DNA from: Aldersonia sp. NBC_00410
GTDB taxonomy: Bacteria > Actinomycetota > Actinomycetes > Mycobacteriales > Mycobacteriaceae
Direction of reading: 5' to 3'
Assembly: GCF_026342035.1 (NCBI RefSeq)
Contig: NZ_JAPENM010000016.1
Span: 1 to 64,000 of the forward strand
Length of the DNA: 64,000 nucleotides
A program made the translations under genes and the position numbers. The notes beneath the pieces were generated by a model. The model made no database searches and was not told the DNA's origin. It saw only the letters and a list, made by a program, of their open reading frames with translations. The number at the start of each line of letters is the position of its first letter. Within the stretch, counting starts at the first letter, position 1. This document shows, piece after piece, positions 28,298 to 36,851 of this stretch.

Positions 28298-28918
28298 ATG
28301 CCGAAAGGTGTTCCGCTGCCCGAATCCATTCCGGCAGACGGGCTTACGACGCGTCAGCGCCGAAATCTGCCGATCCTCGCCGTGCATACCGGCCCGGGTA
28401 AGGGCAAATCGACCGCCGCGTTCGGGATGGCATTGCGCGCATGGAACCAGGGCTTCGACGTCGGGGTGTTCCAGTTCGTGAAGAGCGCGAAATGGAAGGT
28501 CGGCGAGGAGGCTGCGTTCCGCGCGCTCGGCGAGGTACACGACCGCACCGGAGAGGGCGCCGCGGTGCAGTGGCACAAGATGGGCGAGGGCTGGTCGTGG
28601 ACCCGTAAACAGGGCAGCGAGGATGACCACGCCGCCGCGGCCGCGGAGGGCTGGCGAGAGATCGCGCGGCGGCTGGCTGCGCAAACCCACCGCTTCTACG
28701 TGCTCGACGAATTCACCTACCCGCTGAAGTGGGGTTGGGTGGACGTCGACGAGGTCGTGCGCGTGCTGACCGACCGGCCCGGCAACCAGCATGTCGTGAT
28801 CACCGGCCGCGACGCCCCGAAGGCACTCATCGATGCCGCGGACCTGGTCACCGAGATGACCAAGGTCAAGCACCCGATGGATGCCGGACGCAAAGGCCAG
28901 CGGGGCGTCGAATGGTGA
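28298..28918 (+). CDS. cobO: Cob(I)yrinic acid a,c-diamide adenosyltransferase
   Basis: 206-residue corrinoid adenosyltransferase that attaches the 5'-deoxyadenosyl group from ATP to cobalt. P-loop GPGKGKST near residue 33, then the conserved VGVFQFVKSAKWKVGEE, the LDEFTYPLKWGW segment and TGRDAPKALIDAADLVTEM. Length matches CobO/BtuR. The ATG at 28298 is preceded by GAAAGGA. It follows the fused chelatase and precedes cobB by 10 bp, so it belongs to one cobalamin operon. Confidence 0.96.
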   Translation: MPKGVPLPESIPADGLTTRQRRNLPILAVHTGPGKGKSTAAFGMALRAWNQGFDVGVFQFVKSAKWKVGEEAAFRALGEVHDRTGEGAAVQWHKMGEGWSWTRKQGSEDDHAAAAAEGWREIARRLAAQTHRFYVLDEFTYPLKWGWVDVDEVVRVLTDRPGNQHVVITGRDAPKALIDAADLVTEMTKVKHPMDAGRKGQRGVEW

Positions 28919-28928
28919 GCGTCGCGCG

Positions 28929-30314
28929 ATGAGTGTCCCCGCCGTCGTGATCGCCGCACCCGCCTCGGGAAGCGGCAAGACGACCGTCGCCACCGGACTC
29001 ATCGGCGCCCTGCGCGCCGCCGGACACCGAGTCGCGCCGTTCAAAGTCGGTCCGGACTACATCGACCCCGGCTACCACGCGCTCGCGGCCGAGCGGCCCG
29101 GGCGCAACCTCGACACGGTGCTTGTCGGCCACGACCGGATCCGGGCGCTCTACGCGCACGGCAGCGCGGGATGTGACATCGCGGTCGTCGAAGGCGTGAT
29201 GGGCCTGTTCGACGGCAAGATCGGCGGCAGCGACACGGACCCATCGGCGGAGGGGTCGACGGCGCAGGTGGCCGCGCTGCTCGGCGCGCCGGTGATCCTG
29301 GTCGTCGACGCGCGCGGGCACAGCCAGAGCCTTGCGGCGCTGCTGCACGGTTTCGCCACCTACGACCCGGCCGTCCGGATCGGCGGGGTCATCCTCAACC
29401 GGGTTGGCAGCGACCGGCACGCCGAGGTGCTGCGCGCCGCGTGCGCCCGGGTCGGTCTGCCGGTCCTCGGGGTCGTCGCCCGGCTCGACGAACTCGCCGT
29501 GCCCTCACGCCATCTCGGGCTGATTCCCGCGGTCGAGCACGGTCGTGCCGCAGTGGCGGCCGTGGACGCGATGACGGTGCTGGTCGCCGAGAGTGTCGAC
29601 CTCGCCGCGGTGGTGGACGCGGCCAGGTCAACGGCGGCGGCGCCGGCGTGGGATCCCGCGGCGGAACTGGGTGAACCGCCCACGGGGTCGCGAGTGTCTG
29701 TCGCGCTGGCCGGTGGCCCGGCGTTCACGTTCGGCTACGCCGAGCATCGGGAACTGCTCGACGCGGCCGGCGCCGACGTCGCGGTATTCGATCCGCTGTG
29801 CGACCCGCTGCCCGAGAATGCCGCGGCGCTGGTTCTGCCCGGCGGGTTCCCCGAGGAGCACGCCGGCGCGCTGTCCGCCAACAGCAGCCTGCGCACGGCG
29901 CTGGCGCAGCGCGTGGCGGCAGGCATGCCGGTGCACGCGGAATGCGCGGGGCTGCTCTATCTCGCCCGCACGCTCGACGGTCACCCCATGGCCGGTGTGC
30001 TCGACGTCGCCGCCGAATTCGGGCGCACCCTCACGCTCGGCTACCGCGAGGCCGTCGCGCTGACCGATTCGCCGCTGTGGAGCGCGGGGGAGCGGGTGAC
30101 CGGTCACGAATTCCACCGCACGCGGCTCGTCGGCGACATCGGTGCCGAAGCGCAGGCATGGGGATGGCGCGCGTGGGGCGGTAACTCCACCCGCGAGGGA
30201 TTCGTGCACGGCCCGGTGCATGCCTCCTACCTGCACACCCATCCCGCAGGCAATCCGGCCGCGATCGGCCGGTTCGTGCGCGCGGCGCAAAGGTTCGCGG
30301 CAACCGGTGGCTGA
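28929..30314 (+). CDS. cobB: Cobyrinic acid a,c-diamide synthase (hydrogenobyrinate amidase)
   Basis: 461-residue glutamine amidotransferase that amidates carboxylates a and c of the corrin ring. The N-terminal ATPase domain has APASGSGKTTVATGL and the conserved PFKVGPDYIDPGYH; the C-terminal glutaminase domain has HAECAGLLYLA (nucleophile Cys near residue 340) and a C-terminal His in HASYLHTHPAGNP. The ATG at 28929 lies 10 bp after cobO; an earlier in-frame start would overlap cobO. Its stop overlaps the next gene by 8 bp (GTG at 30307), so it is coupled to the CobE-CysG gene. Confidence 0.95.
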   Translation: MSVPAVVIAAPASGSGKTTVATGLIGALRAAGHRVAPFKVGPDYIDPGYHALAAERPGRNLDTVLVGHDRIRALYAHGSAGCDIAVVEGVMGLFDGKIGGSDTDPSAEGSTAQVAALLGAPVILVVDARGHSQSLAALLHGFATYDPAVRIGGVILNRVGSDRHAEVLRAACARVGLPVLGVVARLDELAVPSRHLGLIPAVEHGRAAVAAVDAMTVLVAESVDLAAVVDAARSTAAAPAWDPAAELGEPPTGSRVSVALAGGPAFTFGYAEHRELLDAAGADVAVFDPLCDPLPENAAALVLPGGFPEEHAGALSANSSLRTALAQRVAAGMPVHAECAGLLYLARTLDGHPMAGVLDVAAEFGRTLTLGYREAVALTDSPLWSAGERVTGHEFHRTRLVGDIGAEAQAWGWRAWGGNSTREGFVHGPVHASYLHTHPAGNPAAIGRFVRAAQRFAATGG

Positions 30315-31956
30315 CTACGTCGTCGGTGTCGGCATGCGGCGGGGCGCCGACGCCGCCACGATCCGGGCCGCGGTTGCTGCCGCGCTCGGCGCAACCGTCG
30401 ACCGGGGCACGCTGCGCTGTCTGGCCACCGTGGACAGCAGGGGCGACGAGTCCGGCTTGATCGCCGCCGCGGCGGATCTCGATGTGCCGATTGTGTCCTT
30501 CCCAGCCGGCGAACTGGCCGACGTGCCGGGGGTGGCGCCCTCCGCTCGCACGGCCGCGGCGATCGGCACGCCGAGCGTCGCGGAGGCAGCTGCGGTACTC
30601 GCCGGGCGGGGTGGGCGTCTGGTCGTGCCGAAACGCATCGTCGGCGGAGTCACCGTCGCGGTCGCCGAACTCGGATCGGCCAGAGGACCGGACCTCGGCA
30701 CTCGCGTAAGGTTCCGGTCCGTGAAAACGCACGATCGGCAACCGGCAGACGAGACGAGCTACCTGGTTGGTCTCGACCTCGCCGGGCGTCGCGTCGTCGT
30801 GGTCGGTGGGGGCTCGGTCGCGCAGCGTCGCCTCGGGCTGCTGATCGGCTCCGGCGCCGACATCGTGGTGATCAGCCCCGAGTTGACCCCCGCGGTGGAG
30901 GGTATGGCCACAGCCGGTCAGATACGGGTCGAGCTGCGCGACTACCGCGACGGCGACCTTGCGCAAGCCTGGTACGCAATCGCGTGCACCGATGACCCGG
31001 ACACCAACGCCGCCGTCGTCGCCGAAGCCGAGCGGAACCGAATCTTCTGTGTGCGCGCCGACCACGCCCGGCTCGGCACCGCCGTCACACCCGCCACCGC
31101 CCGCTTCGACGGTTTGATGCTCGGGGTCCTCGCCGGTGGCGAACACCGACGCTCGGCCGCAGTGCGGACCGCGCTCGTCGAAGCGCTGCAGTCCGGTGTC
31201 GTCGCCGACACCTCCGCGCCGGTCGAGCCCGGAGTCGCGCTCGTCGGCGGCGGACCGGGCGATCCCGATCTCATCACGGTCCGTGGGCGTCGCCTTCTCG
31301 CGCGCGCCGATCTCGTCGTCGCAGACCGGCTCGCGCCCCCCGAACTTCTCGCCGAGCTGCCGCCGCACGTCGAGGTGATCGACGCGGCCAAGATCCCGTA
31401 CGGGCGCGCGATGGCACAGGACGCGATCAACGCCGCGCTGGTCGACGGGGCGAAAGCCGGCAAGTTCGTCGTCCGGCTCAAGGGCGGCGATCCCTACGTC
31501 TTCGGCCGCGGCTACGAAGAGCTCGAAGCGTGCGTCGCCGCCGGAGTGCCGGTCACCGTCGTCCCGGGCATCACGAGCGCCATCTCGGTGCCGTCGAGTG
31601 CGGGCATCCCGGTCACCCATCGCGGGGTCACCCACGAGTTCGTCGTGGTCAGCGGACATTTGCCACCCGGCCATCCCGAGTCGCTGGTGGACTGGAACGC
31701 GCTCGCCCGGCTGCGCGGCACCATCGTGTTGTTGATGGCGGTGGAACGGATCGAACAGTTCGCCGCGGCGCTGATGGTCGGTGGCCGGCCGGCCGACACC
31801 CCCGCCACCGTGATTCAGGAAGGCACCCTGCGCACCGAGCGCATCGTGCGCGCCGATCTGAGCACGGTCGCCGCGCGGGTCCGGTCCGAACACATCCGCC
31901 CGCCCGCGATCGTCGTGATCGGACCGGTCGCCGGGTTCGCCGCGAAGCCCCGGTAG
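30307..31956 (+). CDS. cysG: CobE/CbiG-C domain fused to siroheme synthase CysG (uroporphyrinogen-III methyltransferase)
   Basis: One uninterrupted frame of 549 residues. About 1-138 match the CobE/CbiG C-terminal domain (VVGVGMRRGADAATIRAAV, LATVDSRGDESGL, VVPKRIVGGVTVAVAEL). From about 150 follows the CysG N-terminal precorrin-2 dehydrogenase/ferrochelatase part (GRRVVVVGGGSVAQRRL) and then the SAM-dependent uroporphyrinogen-III methyltransferase (VGGGPGDPDLITVRGRRLL, RLKGGDPYVFGRGYEE). It should supply precorrin-2 to cobalamin and siroheme. The GTG at 30307 overlaps the cobB stop. An internal GTG at 30721, with a weak AAGG about 11 nt before it, would give a conventional CysG; either a fusion or two initiation sites are possible, but there is no stop between the domains. 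Confidence 0.88.
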   Translation: MADYVVGVGMRRGADAATIRAAVAAALGATVDRGTLRCLATVDSRGDESGLIAAAADLDVPIVSFPAGELADVPGVAPSARTAAAIGTPSVAEAAAVLAGRGGRLVVPKRIVGGVTVAVAELGSARGPDLGTRVRFRSVKTHDRQPADETSYLVGLDLAGRRVVVVGGGSVAQRRLGLLIGSGADIVVISPELTPAVEGMATAGQIRVELRDYRDGDLAQAWYAIACTDDPDTNAAVVAEAERNRIFCVRADHARLGTAVTPATARFDGLMLGVLAGGEHRRSAAVRTALVEALQSGVVADTSAPVEPGVALVGGGPGDPDLITVRGRRLLARADLVVADRLAPPELLAELPPHVEVIDAAKIPYGRAMAQDAINAALVDGAKAGKFVVRLKGGDPYVFGRGYEELEACVAAGVPVTVVPGITSAISVPSSAGIPVTHRGVTHEFVVVSGHLPPGHPESLVDWNALARLRGTIVLLMAVERIEQFAAALMVGGRPADTPATVIQEGTLRTERIVRADLSTVAARVRSEHIRPPAIVVIGPVAGFAAKPR

Positions 31957-31959
31957 GTT
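31954..31959 (+). promoter_or_regulatory. Candidate -10 box of efpA-like gene
   Basis: TAGGTT with 7 nt to the ATG at 31967, overlapping the cysG stop codon, and no Shine-Dalgarno sequence; leaderless transcript likely. Confidence 0.45.
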
Positions 31960-31966
31960 GGCGCCC

Positions 31967-33445
31967 ATGACCGACAGGGTGACAAATCAGTACCCGGTCA
32001 CCAAGAGTGCGTTGGGCCTGGCCATCGTCGTCCTCGGTGGCCTACAGCTCATGGTGGTGCTCGACGGCACCGTAGCCAACCTTGCGCTTGCGCCGCTGCA
32101 AAGCGATCTCGGGCTCAGCGATGCCGGCCGCAACTGGGTGGTGGTGTCGTATGCGTTGACGTTCGGCGGGCTGATGCTGCTCGGCGGTCGGATCGGCGAC
32201 GCGTTCGGCCGAAAGCGGGTCTTCATCATCGGGGTCGGCCTGTTCACGCTGGCGTCGCTGATGTGCGGACTCGCCGTCAACGAAGCGACGTTGGTGGCGG
32301 CGCGGGCGGTGCAAGGCACCGGCGCGGCGATCGCCTCGCCCACCGCGTTGGCGCTGGTGGCGACCACATTTGCGCCCGGCCCGGTGCGCAACCAGGCGAT
32401 CGCGATCTATGCGGCGATGACCGGCGTCGGGTCGATCACCGGACTCATCGTCGGCGGTGCGCTCACCCAGGTGTCGTGGCGCTGGATCTTCCTGATCAAC
32501 GTCCCGATCGGCATAGTGATCATCGGTCTGGCCGTCGGAGCACTGCAGGAGACTGCGAGCCGTCGCCTCACGCTCGACGCGTCCGGCGCGGCGCTGGCCA
32601 CGCTCGGCTGTACCGCAATCGTGTTCGGTGTCAGCGAAGGCCCGGAATTGGGCTGGGGGTCGACGGCCGTGATCGCTTCCCTGTCCGCCGGCTTCGCGCT
32701 GCTCGCCGCCTTCCTGGTCGTCGAACGAACCGCCCGCAACCCGCTGCTGCCGTTCTCCCTGTTCCGCAACCGGGATCGGGTGGCGACATTCGGCGCGATC
32801 GGCTTCTCCGGCGCGGCGCTGTTCTGCACGACCGTCTACGTTGCGCTGTTCGTCCAGGACATCCTCGGCTATACCCCGCTGCGCGCGGGTCTCGCATTCA
32901 TACCGTTCGCAGTCGGTCTCGGGGTGGGATCCGCGGTCGCCTCGAAGTTGGTCATGCGGATCGCGCCGCGCTGGCTCGTGCTGATCGGTGCGGTGATCAT
33001 GGTGTGCGGCCTGCTGTACGGGTCGACTCTGGACGGCACGGCCACGTACTTCGGCAACCTCTTCATACCGATCATCGGCATCGGGTTCGGTGTCGGCGTC
33101 GCGGTCGTGCCGCTGCCGCTGTGCGCGGTAGCCGGCGTGCCCGAGACCGAGATCGGTCCGTTGACCGCGATCACCCAGGTCGCGCAGACGTTGAGCGGAC
33201 CGCTCGCGCTCGCCGTCGTCGGGGCGCTGGCGACGTCGCGCACACTCTCGCTCGGTGGCACCGATGGCGCGGTGTCGGACATGGATGCCGCCCAGCTCGC
33301 CGCGCTCGGCGAGGGATACACCTTCGCGCTCGTCGGCGCCGCGGTGTGTGTTCTGGCCGCAGGGTTCATTGCGCTGTTCATCCGGTTCACCAGCCAGGAG
33401 GTCGCGCAGGCCCAGGCCGCGCAGGAGGCGGCGCAGGACCGCTGA
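31967..33445 (+). CDS. efpA: EfpA-like MFS drug efflux transporter (DHA2, 14 TM)
   Basis: 492-residue membrane transporter of the DHA2 branch with about 14 hydrophobic segments. Motif A GGRIGDAFGRKR lies between segments 2 and 3 and the motif-C-like GVGSITGLIVGGALTQVSWRWIF near residue 155. It expels drugs or lipophilic compounds using the proton gradient. The location between cysG and proS is that of EfpA (Rv2846c) in M. tuberculosis, which supports orthology; this is a position-based inference. The ATG at 31967 is preferred to a TTG three codons earlier. The C-terminus ends in an Ala/Gln-rich tail. Confidence 0.88.
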   Translation: MTDRVTNQYPVTKSALGLAIVVLGGLQLMVVLDGTVANLALAPLQSDLGLSDAGRNWVVVSYALTFGGLMLLGGRIGDAFGRKRVFIIGVGLFTLASLMCGLAVNEATLVAARAVQGTGAAIASPTALALVATTFAPGPVRNQAIAIYAAMTGVGSITGLIVGGALTQVSWRWIFLINVPIGIVIIGLAVGALQETASRRLTLDASGAALATLGCTAIVFGVSEGPELGWGSTAVIASLSAGFALLAAFLVVERTARNPLLPFSLFRNRDRVATFGAIGFSGAALFCTTVYVALFVQDILGYTPLRAGLAFIPFAVGLGVGSAVASKLVMRIAPRWLVLIGAVIMVCGLLYGSTLDGTATYFGNLFIPIIGIGFGVGVAVVPLPLCAVAGVPETEIGPLTAITQVAQTLSGPLALAVVGALATSRTLSLGGTDGAVSDMDAAQLAALGEGYTFALVGAAVCVLAAGFIALFIRFTSQEVAQAQAAQEAAQDR

Positions 33446-33457
33446 GGGCGTACTGCC

Positions 33458-34201
33458 TCAGGTCAGAATGACCAGCTCGTGATCCGCGGCGAGTTCGACC
33501 CGCAGACCTGCCTTCGACGCCACCCGGGCAACGCCGTCGATATCGTGCGGCTCGGCGCGGGTCACCACGAGCGCGCGGGCGAGTAGTCCTTTGTGGTGCT
33601 TGTTGAAATGGCTGACCACGCTGCGCGAGCCGTCCTCGGCTTCGGTGAGCACGGTCGCGATGACGGCCTCGGGCACCTTTCCGAGTTGCTGATACACCCC
33701 CGACCGCAGATCGACGACGAGCCCGCCGTCGGCCTCGGCTTCGAGCGCAGCGGGCAGGTCCGTCCGCCAGACCGCGGCCAGTGTGCCGAACCCGGGCAGC
33801 TTCGAGCCGCCCGAAAGTCGGTAGGCCGGGATCGGGTCGCCGGCGCGGAGGGCGCCGAACAGCGCCGACCCGATACCGAGCCGGGCATAGGCCTTCGCGC
33901 GCTGCACCCGGGTGAACGCCTTGGCATCGAGCGCGTCGTAGAGCACGCCGGTATAGCGGGCCAGCGCCGGCGTCGTCGGCGCGGTCCAGAGCGTGGCGTT
34001 GCGTTCGATCTCGTGGAACTGCCCGGCGCCCAAGCCGAGTGCGGTAGCGGAGGCCTCTTCGTCGGCCGCGAGCTCGACGAGTGCATTCACCAGCATCTCG
34101 CGCGTCTCGGTGAGTTTCGGCATGGCCAGTTCGCCCAGGTCGAGCGGAGCGCCACGCCCGCCGTCGGACTTGGTCTCGGAAGGTGGCAGCAGCACGAGCA
34201 C
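33458..34201 (-). CDS. yaaA: Peroxide stress protein YaaA (DUF328/UPF0246)
   Basis: 247-residue protein of the YaaA family, which lowers intracellular iron and protects DNA during peroxide stress in E. coli. The N-terminal VLLPPSETK, internal GSALFGALRAGDPIPAYRL and C-terminal SHFNKHHKGLLAR are family hallmarks. The GTG start at 34201 follows a -10-like TAAAGT by 6 nt on the minus strand. It is convergent with the efpA-like gene (12 bp between stops) and divergent from proS, with two palindromes in the space between. Confidence 0.93.
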   Translation of the reverse strand: MLVLLPPSETKSDGGRGAPLDLGELAMPKLTETREMLVNALVELAADEEASATALGLGAGQFHEIERNATLWTAPTTPALARYTGVLYDALDAKAFTRVQRAKAYARLGIGSALFGALRAGDPIPAYRLSGGSKLPGFGTLAAVWRTDLPAALEAEADGGLVVDLRSGVYQQLGKVPEAVIATVLTEAEDGSRSVVSHFNKHHKGLLARALVVTRAEPHDIDGVARVASKAGLRVELAADHELVILT

Positions 34202-34207
34202 CAGGGG

Positions 34208-34213
34208 ACTTTA
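34208..34213 (-). promoter_or_regulatory. Candidate -10 box of leaderless yaaA
   Basis: Minus strand TAAAGT, then 6 nt, then the GTG at 34201; no Shine-Dalgarno sequence. Confidence 0.45.
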
Positions 34214-34270
34214 TCGGTCTCGACACACCAGCGTTGCGACGGGTGAATGGAGTGCTCGGGTCCCCGATTC

Positions 34271-34298
34271 ATCGACTGAACGGAACCGTTCAGTCGAT
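34271..34298. promoter_or_regulatory. 28-bp palindrome, candidate operator 1 (yaaA-proS)
   Basis: Perfect 13-bp arms (ATCGACTGAACGG and its reverse complement) around a 2-bp centre AA. The symmetry and length are typical of TetR-type operators. Centre at 34284.5, about 31 bp from the centre of a second copy. Confidence 0.7.
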
Positions 34299-34301
34299 CA
34301 G

Positions 34302-34329
34302 ATCGACCGAACGGTTCCGTTCAGTCGAT
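34302..34329. promoter_or_regulatory. 28-bp palindrome, candidate operator 2 (yaaA-proS)
   Basis: Same palindrome in the other orientation with centre TT and one mismatch between arms (ATCGACCGAACGG against CCGTTCAGTCGAT). It lies 48 bp before the proS -10-like box, so both copies sit upstream of the yaaA and proS promoters. Confidence 0.7.
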
Positions 34330-34376
34330 GCGGGGGTGCGGGACGGGTGAGCGGGGGAACGACAGGTGGCACGCAT

Positions 34377-34382
34377 TAGGCT
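34377..34382 (+). promoter_or_regulatory. Candidate -10 box of leaderless proS
   Basis: TAGGCT with 8 nt to the GTG at 34391 and no Shine-Dalgarno sequence. Confidence 0.5.
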
Positions 34383-34390
34383 TCAGTCCC

Positions 34391-36133
34391 GTGATCACCC
34401 GCCTGTCTCAGCTGTTCCTGCGCACCCTCCGCGACGACCCGGCCGACGCCGAGGTGCCGAGCCACAAGTTGCTCGTGCGCGCCGGGTATGTGCGCCGCGT
34501 CGCGCCGGGCATCTACACCTGGCTGCCGCTCGGCCTGCGGGTGCTGCGACAGGTGGAGCGAGTGGTGCGTGAGGAGATGGACGCGATGGGCGCGCAGGAG
34601 ATCTCGCTGCCCGCACTGCTGCCGCGCGAGCCCTACGAGCGAACCAACCGGTGGACCGAGTACGGCGACGCGCTGTTCCGGCTCCAGGACCGCAAGGGTG
34701 CCGACTACCTGCTCGGGCCGACGCACGAGGAGCTGTTCGCGCTGACAGTGAAGGGGGAGTACTCCTCCTACAAGGATCTGCCGGTCACGCTGTACCAGAT
34801 CGAGACGAAGTACCGCGATGAGGAGCGGCCGCGCGCAGGAATTCTGCGCGGGCGCGAGTTCGTGATGAAGGACTCGTACTCGTTCGATCTCGACGACGAC
34901 GGGCTCGCCGCCTCCTATGCCGCGCACCGCGACGCGTACCAGCGGATCTTCGCGCGGCTCGGCCTGAAGTACGTGATCGTCGCGGCCACGTCCGGCGCCA
35001 TGGGCGGCAGCGCGTCCGAGGAATTTCTCGCCGACAGCGAGGTCGGTGAGGACACCTACGTGCGCTGCCTCGAGTCGGGCTACGCGGCGAACGTCGAGGC
35101 GGTCGTCACGCCCGCGCCCGCGCCGATTCCGTTCGACGACGCCCCCGCCGCGGTCGTGCACGACACCCCGGGCACACCGACCATCGCGACGCTGGTCGAG
35201 TGGGCCAACGCGACGCTCGACCGTTCGGTCACGGCCGCGGACACGCTGAAGAACGTTCTGATCAAGCTGCATCACCCGGATGGAAAGACCGAGTTGCTCG
35301 GTATCGGCGTGCCGGGGGATCGCGAGGTGGACGAAAAGCGGCTCGGTGCATCGCTCGAGCCGGCCGAATTCGAGCTGCTCACCGAAGCCGACTTCGCCGC
35401 CAACCCGTTCCTGGTCAAGGGATATATCGGCCCGAAGGCGTTGCAGGACAACGGTGTCCGATTTCTCGTCGACCCTCGCGTGGTGGCCGGTACGCGGTGG
35501 ATCACCGGTGCGGACGAAAACGGCAGGCACGTGGTCGATCTCGTGGCTGGTCGCGATTTCACACCGGACGGCACCATCGAGGCCGCCGAGGTGCGCGACG
35601 GCGATCCGTCGCCGGACGGGCAGGGGACGCTCGTCGCCGCGCGCGGCATCGAGATCGGGCACATCTTCCAGCTCGGTCGCAAGTACACCGACGCGTTCGA
35701 GGTGGACGTGCTCGGTGAGAACGGCAAGCCGGTGCGGTTGACGATGGGGTCCTACGGTGTCGGTGTCTCGCGGTTGGTCGCGGTCGTCGCCGAGCAGCAG
35801 CACGACGACAAAGGCCTACGATGGCCCGCCGAAATCACCCCGTTCGACGTGTACGTGGTGATCGCCAACAAGGACGAAGGCGCCCGTGCGGGGGCCGAGC
35901 AACTGGCCGCCGATCTCGACGCGGCCGGTTTGGAAGTCGTTCTCGACGACCGCAAGTCCTCACCGGGAGTGAAGTTCAAGGACGCGGAGCTCATCGGCGT
36001 GCCACTGATCGTGGTGGTCGGGCGCGGCTGGGCCGAGGGCAAGGTCGAGGTGCGCAACCGGTTCACCGGCGCGAGCGACGAGGTGGCCGCGGCAGACGCG
36101 ATCGCGACCGTACTCGGCCGAGTGCGCACCTGA
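34391..36133 (+). CDS. proS: Prolyl-tRNA synthetase, bacterial type
   Basis: 580-residue class II aminoacyl-tRNA synthetase of the bacterial type. Motif 1 region near 40-75, the TXE-like [11 protein letters not shown], motif 2 [20 protein letters not shown] near 140-158, motif 3 [11 protein letters not shown] near 455, and between motifs 2 and 3 the INS editing domain (about 225-395) that clears Ala-tRNA(Pro). The C-terminal anticodon-binding domain starts near 475 ([14 protein letters not shown]). The GTG at 34391 matches the family start [14 protein letters not shown]; an upstream in-frame extension is not expected. Confidence 0.97.
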   Translation: MITRLSQLFLRTLRDDPADAEVPSHKLLVRAGYVRRVAPGIYTWLPLGLRVLRQVERVVREEMDAMGAQEISLPALLPREPYERTNRWTEYGDALFRLQDRKGADYLLGPTHEELFALTVKGEYSSYKDLPVTLYQIETKYRDEERPRAGILRGREFVMKDSYSFDLDDDGLAASYAAHRDAYQRIFARLGLKYVIVAATSGAMGGSASEEFLADSEVGEDTYVRCLESGYAANVEAVVTPAPAPIPFDDAPAAVVHDTPGTPTIATLVEWANATLDRSVTAADTLKNVLIKLHHPDGKTELLGIGVPGDREVDEKRLGASLEPAEFELLTEADFAANPFLVKGYIGPKALQDNGVRFLVDPRVVAGTRWITGADENGRHVVDLVAGRDFTPDGTIEAAEVRDGDPSPDGQGTLVAARGIEIGHIFQLGRKYTDAFEVDVLGENGKPVRLTMGSYGVGVSRLVAVVAEQQHDDKGLRWPAEITPFDVYVVIANKDEGARAGAEQLAADLDAAGLEVVLDDRKSSPGVKFKDAELIGVPLIVVVGRGWAEGKVEVRNRFTGASDEVAAADAIATVLGRVRT

Positions 36134-36180
36134 CCGTCGGTGATTCGTCGGACCCGAAGGTCCGACGAGATCCGGCCAGG

Positions 36181-36186
36181 TACAAG
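36181..36186 (+). promoter_or_regulatory. Candidate -10 box of the O-methyltransferase
   Basis: TACAAG with 8 nt to the ATG at 36195; no Shine-Dalgarno sequence. The hexamer is a weaker match than at the other sites. Confidence 0.3.
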
Positions 36187-36194
36187 ATCTCGGT

Positions 36195-36851
36195 ATGGAA
36201 GCACCGAACTACGCCGATGTGGATCGCTACCTCGAACAAACCTTTGTCGGTGCCGACGCGGCGTTGACGGACGCGCTGGAACACAATGCCGCGGCGGGTC
36301 TCCCGGCGATCGATGTGTCGCCGACGCAGGGCAAATTCCTGTACCTGCTCGCGCGGTCCATCGGCGCGCGACGAGTCCTCGAGATCGGCACGCTCGGCGG
36401 ATACAGCACGATCAATCTGGCCCGGGCGGTCGGGCCGGACGGCACGGTCGTGACGCTCGAGTACGAGCCTGCACACGCCGAGGTGGCGCGCACCAACCTC
36501 GACCGGGCCGGTGTTGGCGATCGGGTGGACATCCGAGTCGGGGCTGCGCTGGACTCGCTGCCGCAGGTCGAGGGGCCGTTCGACCTGGTGTTCATCGACG
36601 CGGACAAGGAGAACAACGCCAACTATGTGACGGCGGCGATCGACCGTGCGCGGCCGGGTGCGCTCATCGTCCTGGACAACGTCGTACGCCACGGCGGGGT
36701 GCTCGACGCGGCGAGCGACGAGCCTGCGATCCGCGGCACGCGCGCGGCACTGGAGTTGATGGCGAGCCATCCGCGCCTCGACGCGACTGCATTGCAGACC
36801 GTGGGCGCCAAGAACTGGGACGGGTTCGCGATCGCGCTAGTCAGCGACTGA
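36195..36851 (+). CDS. SAM-dependent O-methyltransferase (class I, CCoAOMT-like)
   Basis: 218-residue methyltransferase of the catechol/caffeoyl-CoA O-methyltransferase group. SAM-binding motif I is VLEIGTLGGYST near residue 58, followed by FDLVFIDADKENNANY (motif with metal-ligand Asp) near 130 and VLDNVVRHGG near 157, which together form the divalent-metal site of this family. The substrate is unknown. The last 15 bases overlap the convergent TetR gene. Confidence 0.9.
   Translation: MEAPNYADVDRYLEQTFVGADAALTDALEHNAAAGLPAIDVSPTQGKFLYLLARSIGARRVLEIGTLGGYSTINLARAVGPDGTVVTLEYEPAHAEVARTNLDRAGVGDRVDIRVGAALDSLPQVEGPFDLVFIDADKENNANYVTAAIDRARPGALIVLDNVVRHGGVLDAASDEPAIRGTRAALELMASHPRLDATALQTVGAKNWDGFAIALVSD

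Noticed and set aside
30031-31968. 645-codon antisense ORF opposite cobB/cysG
   Set aside because: Overlaps well-supported cobalamin genes and has no recognisable domains.
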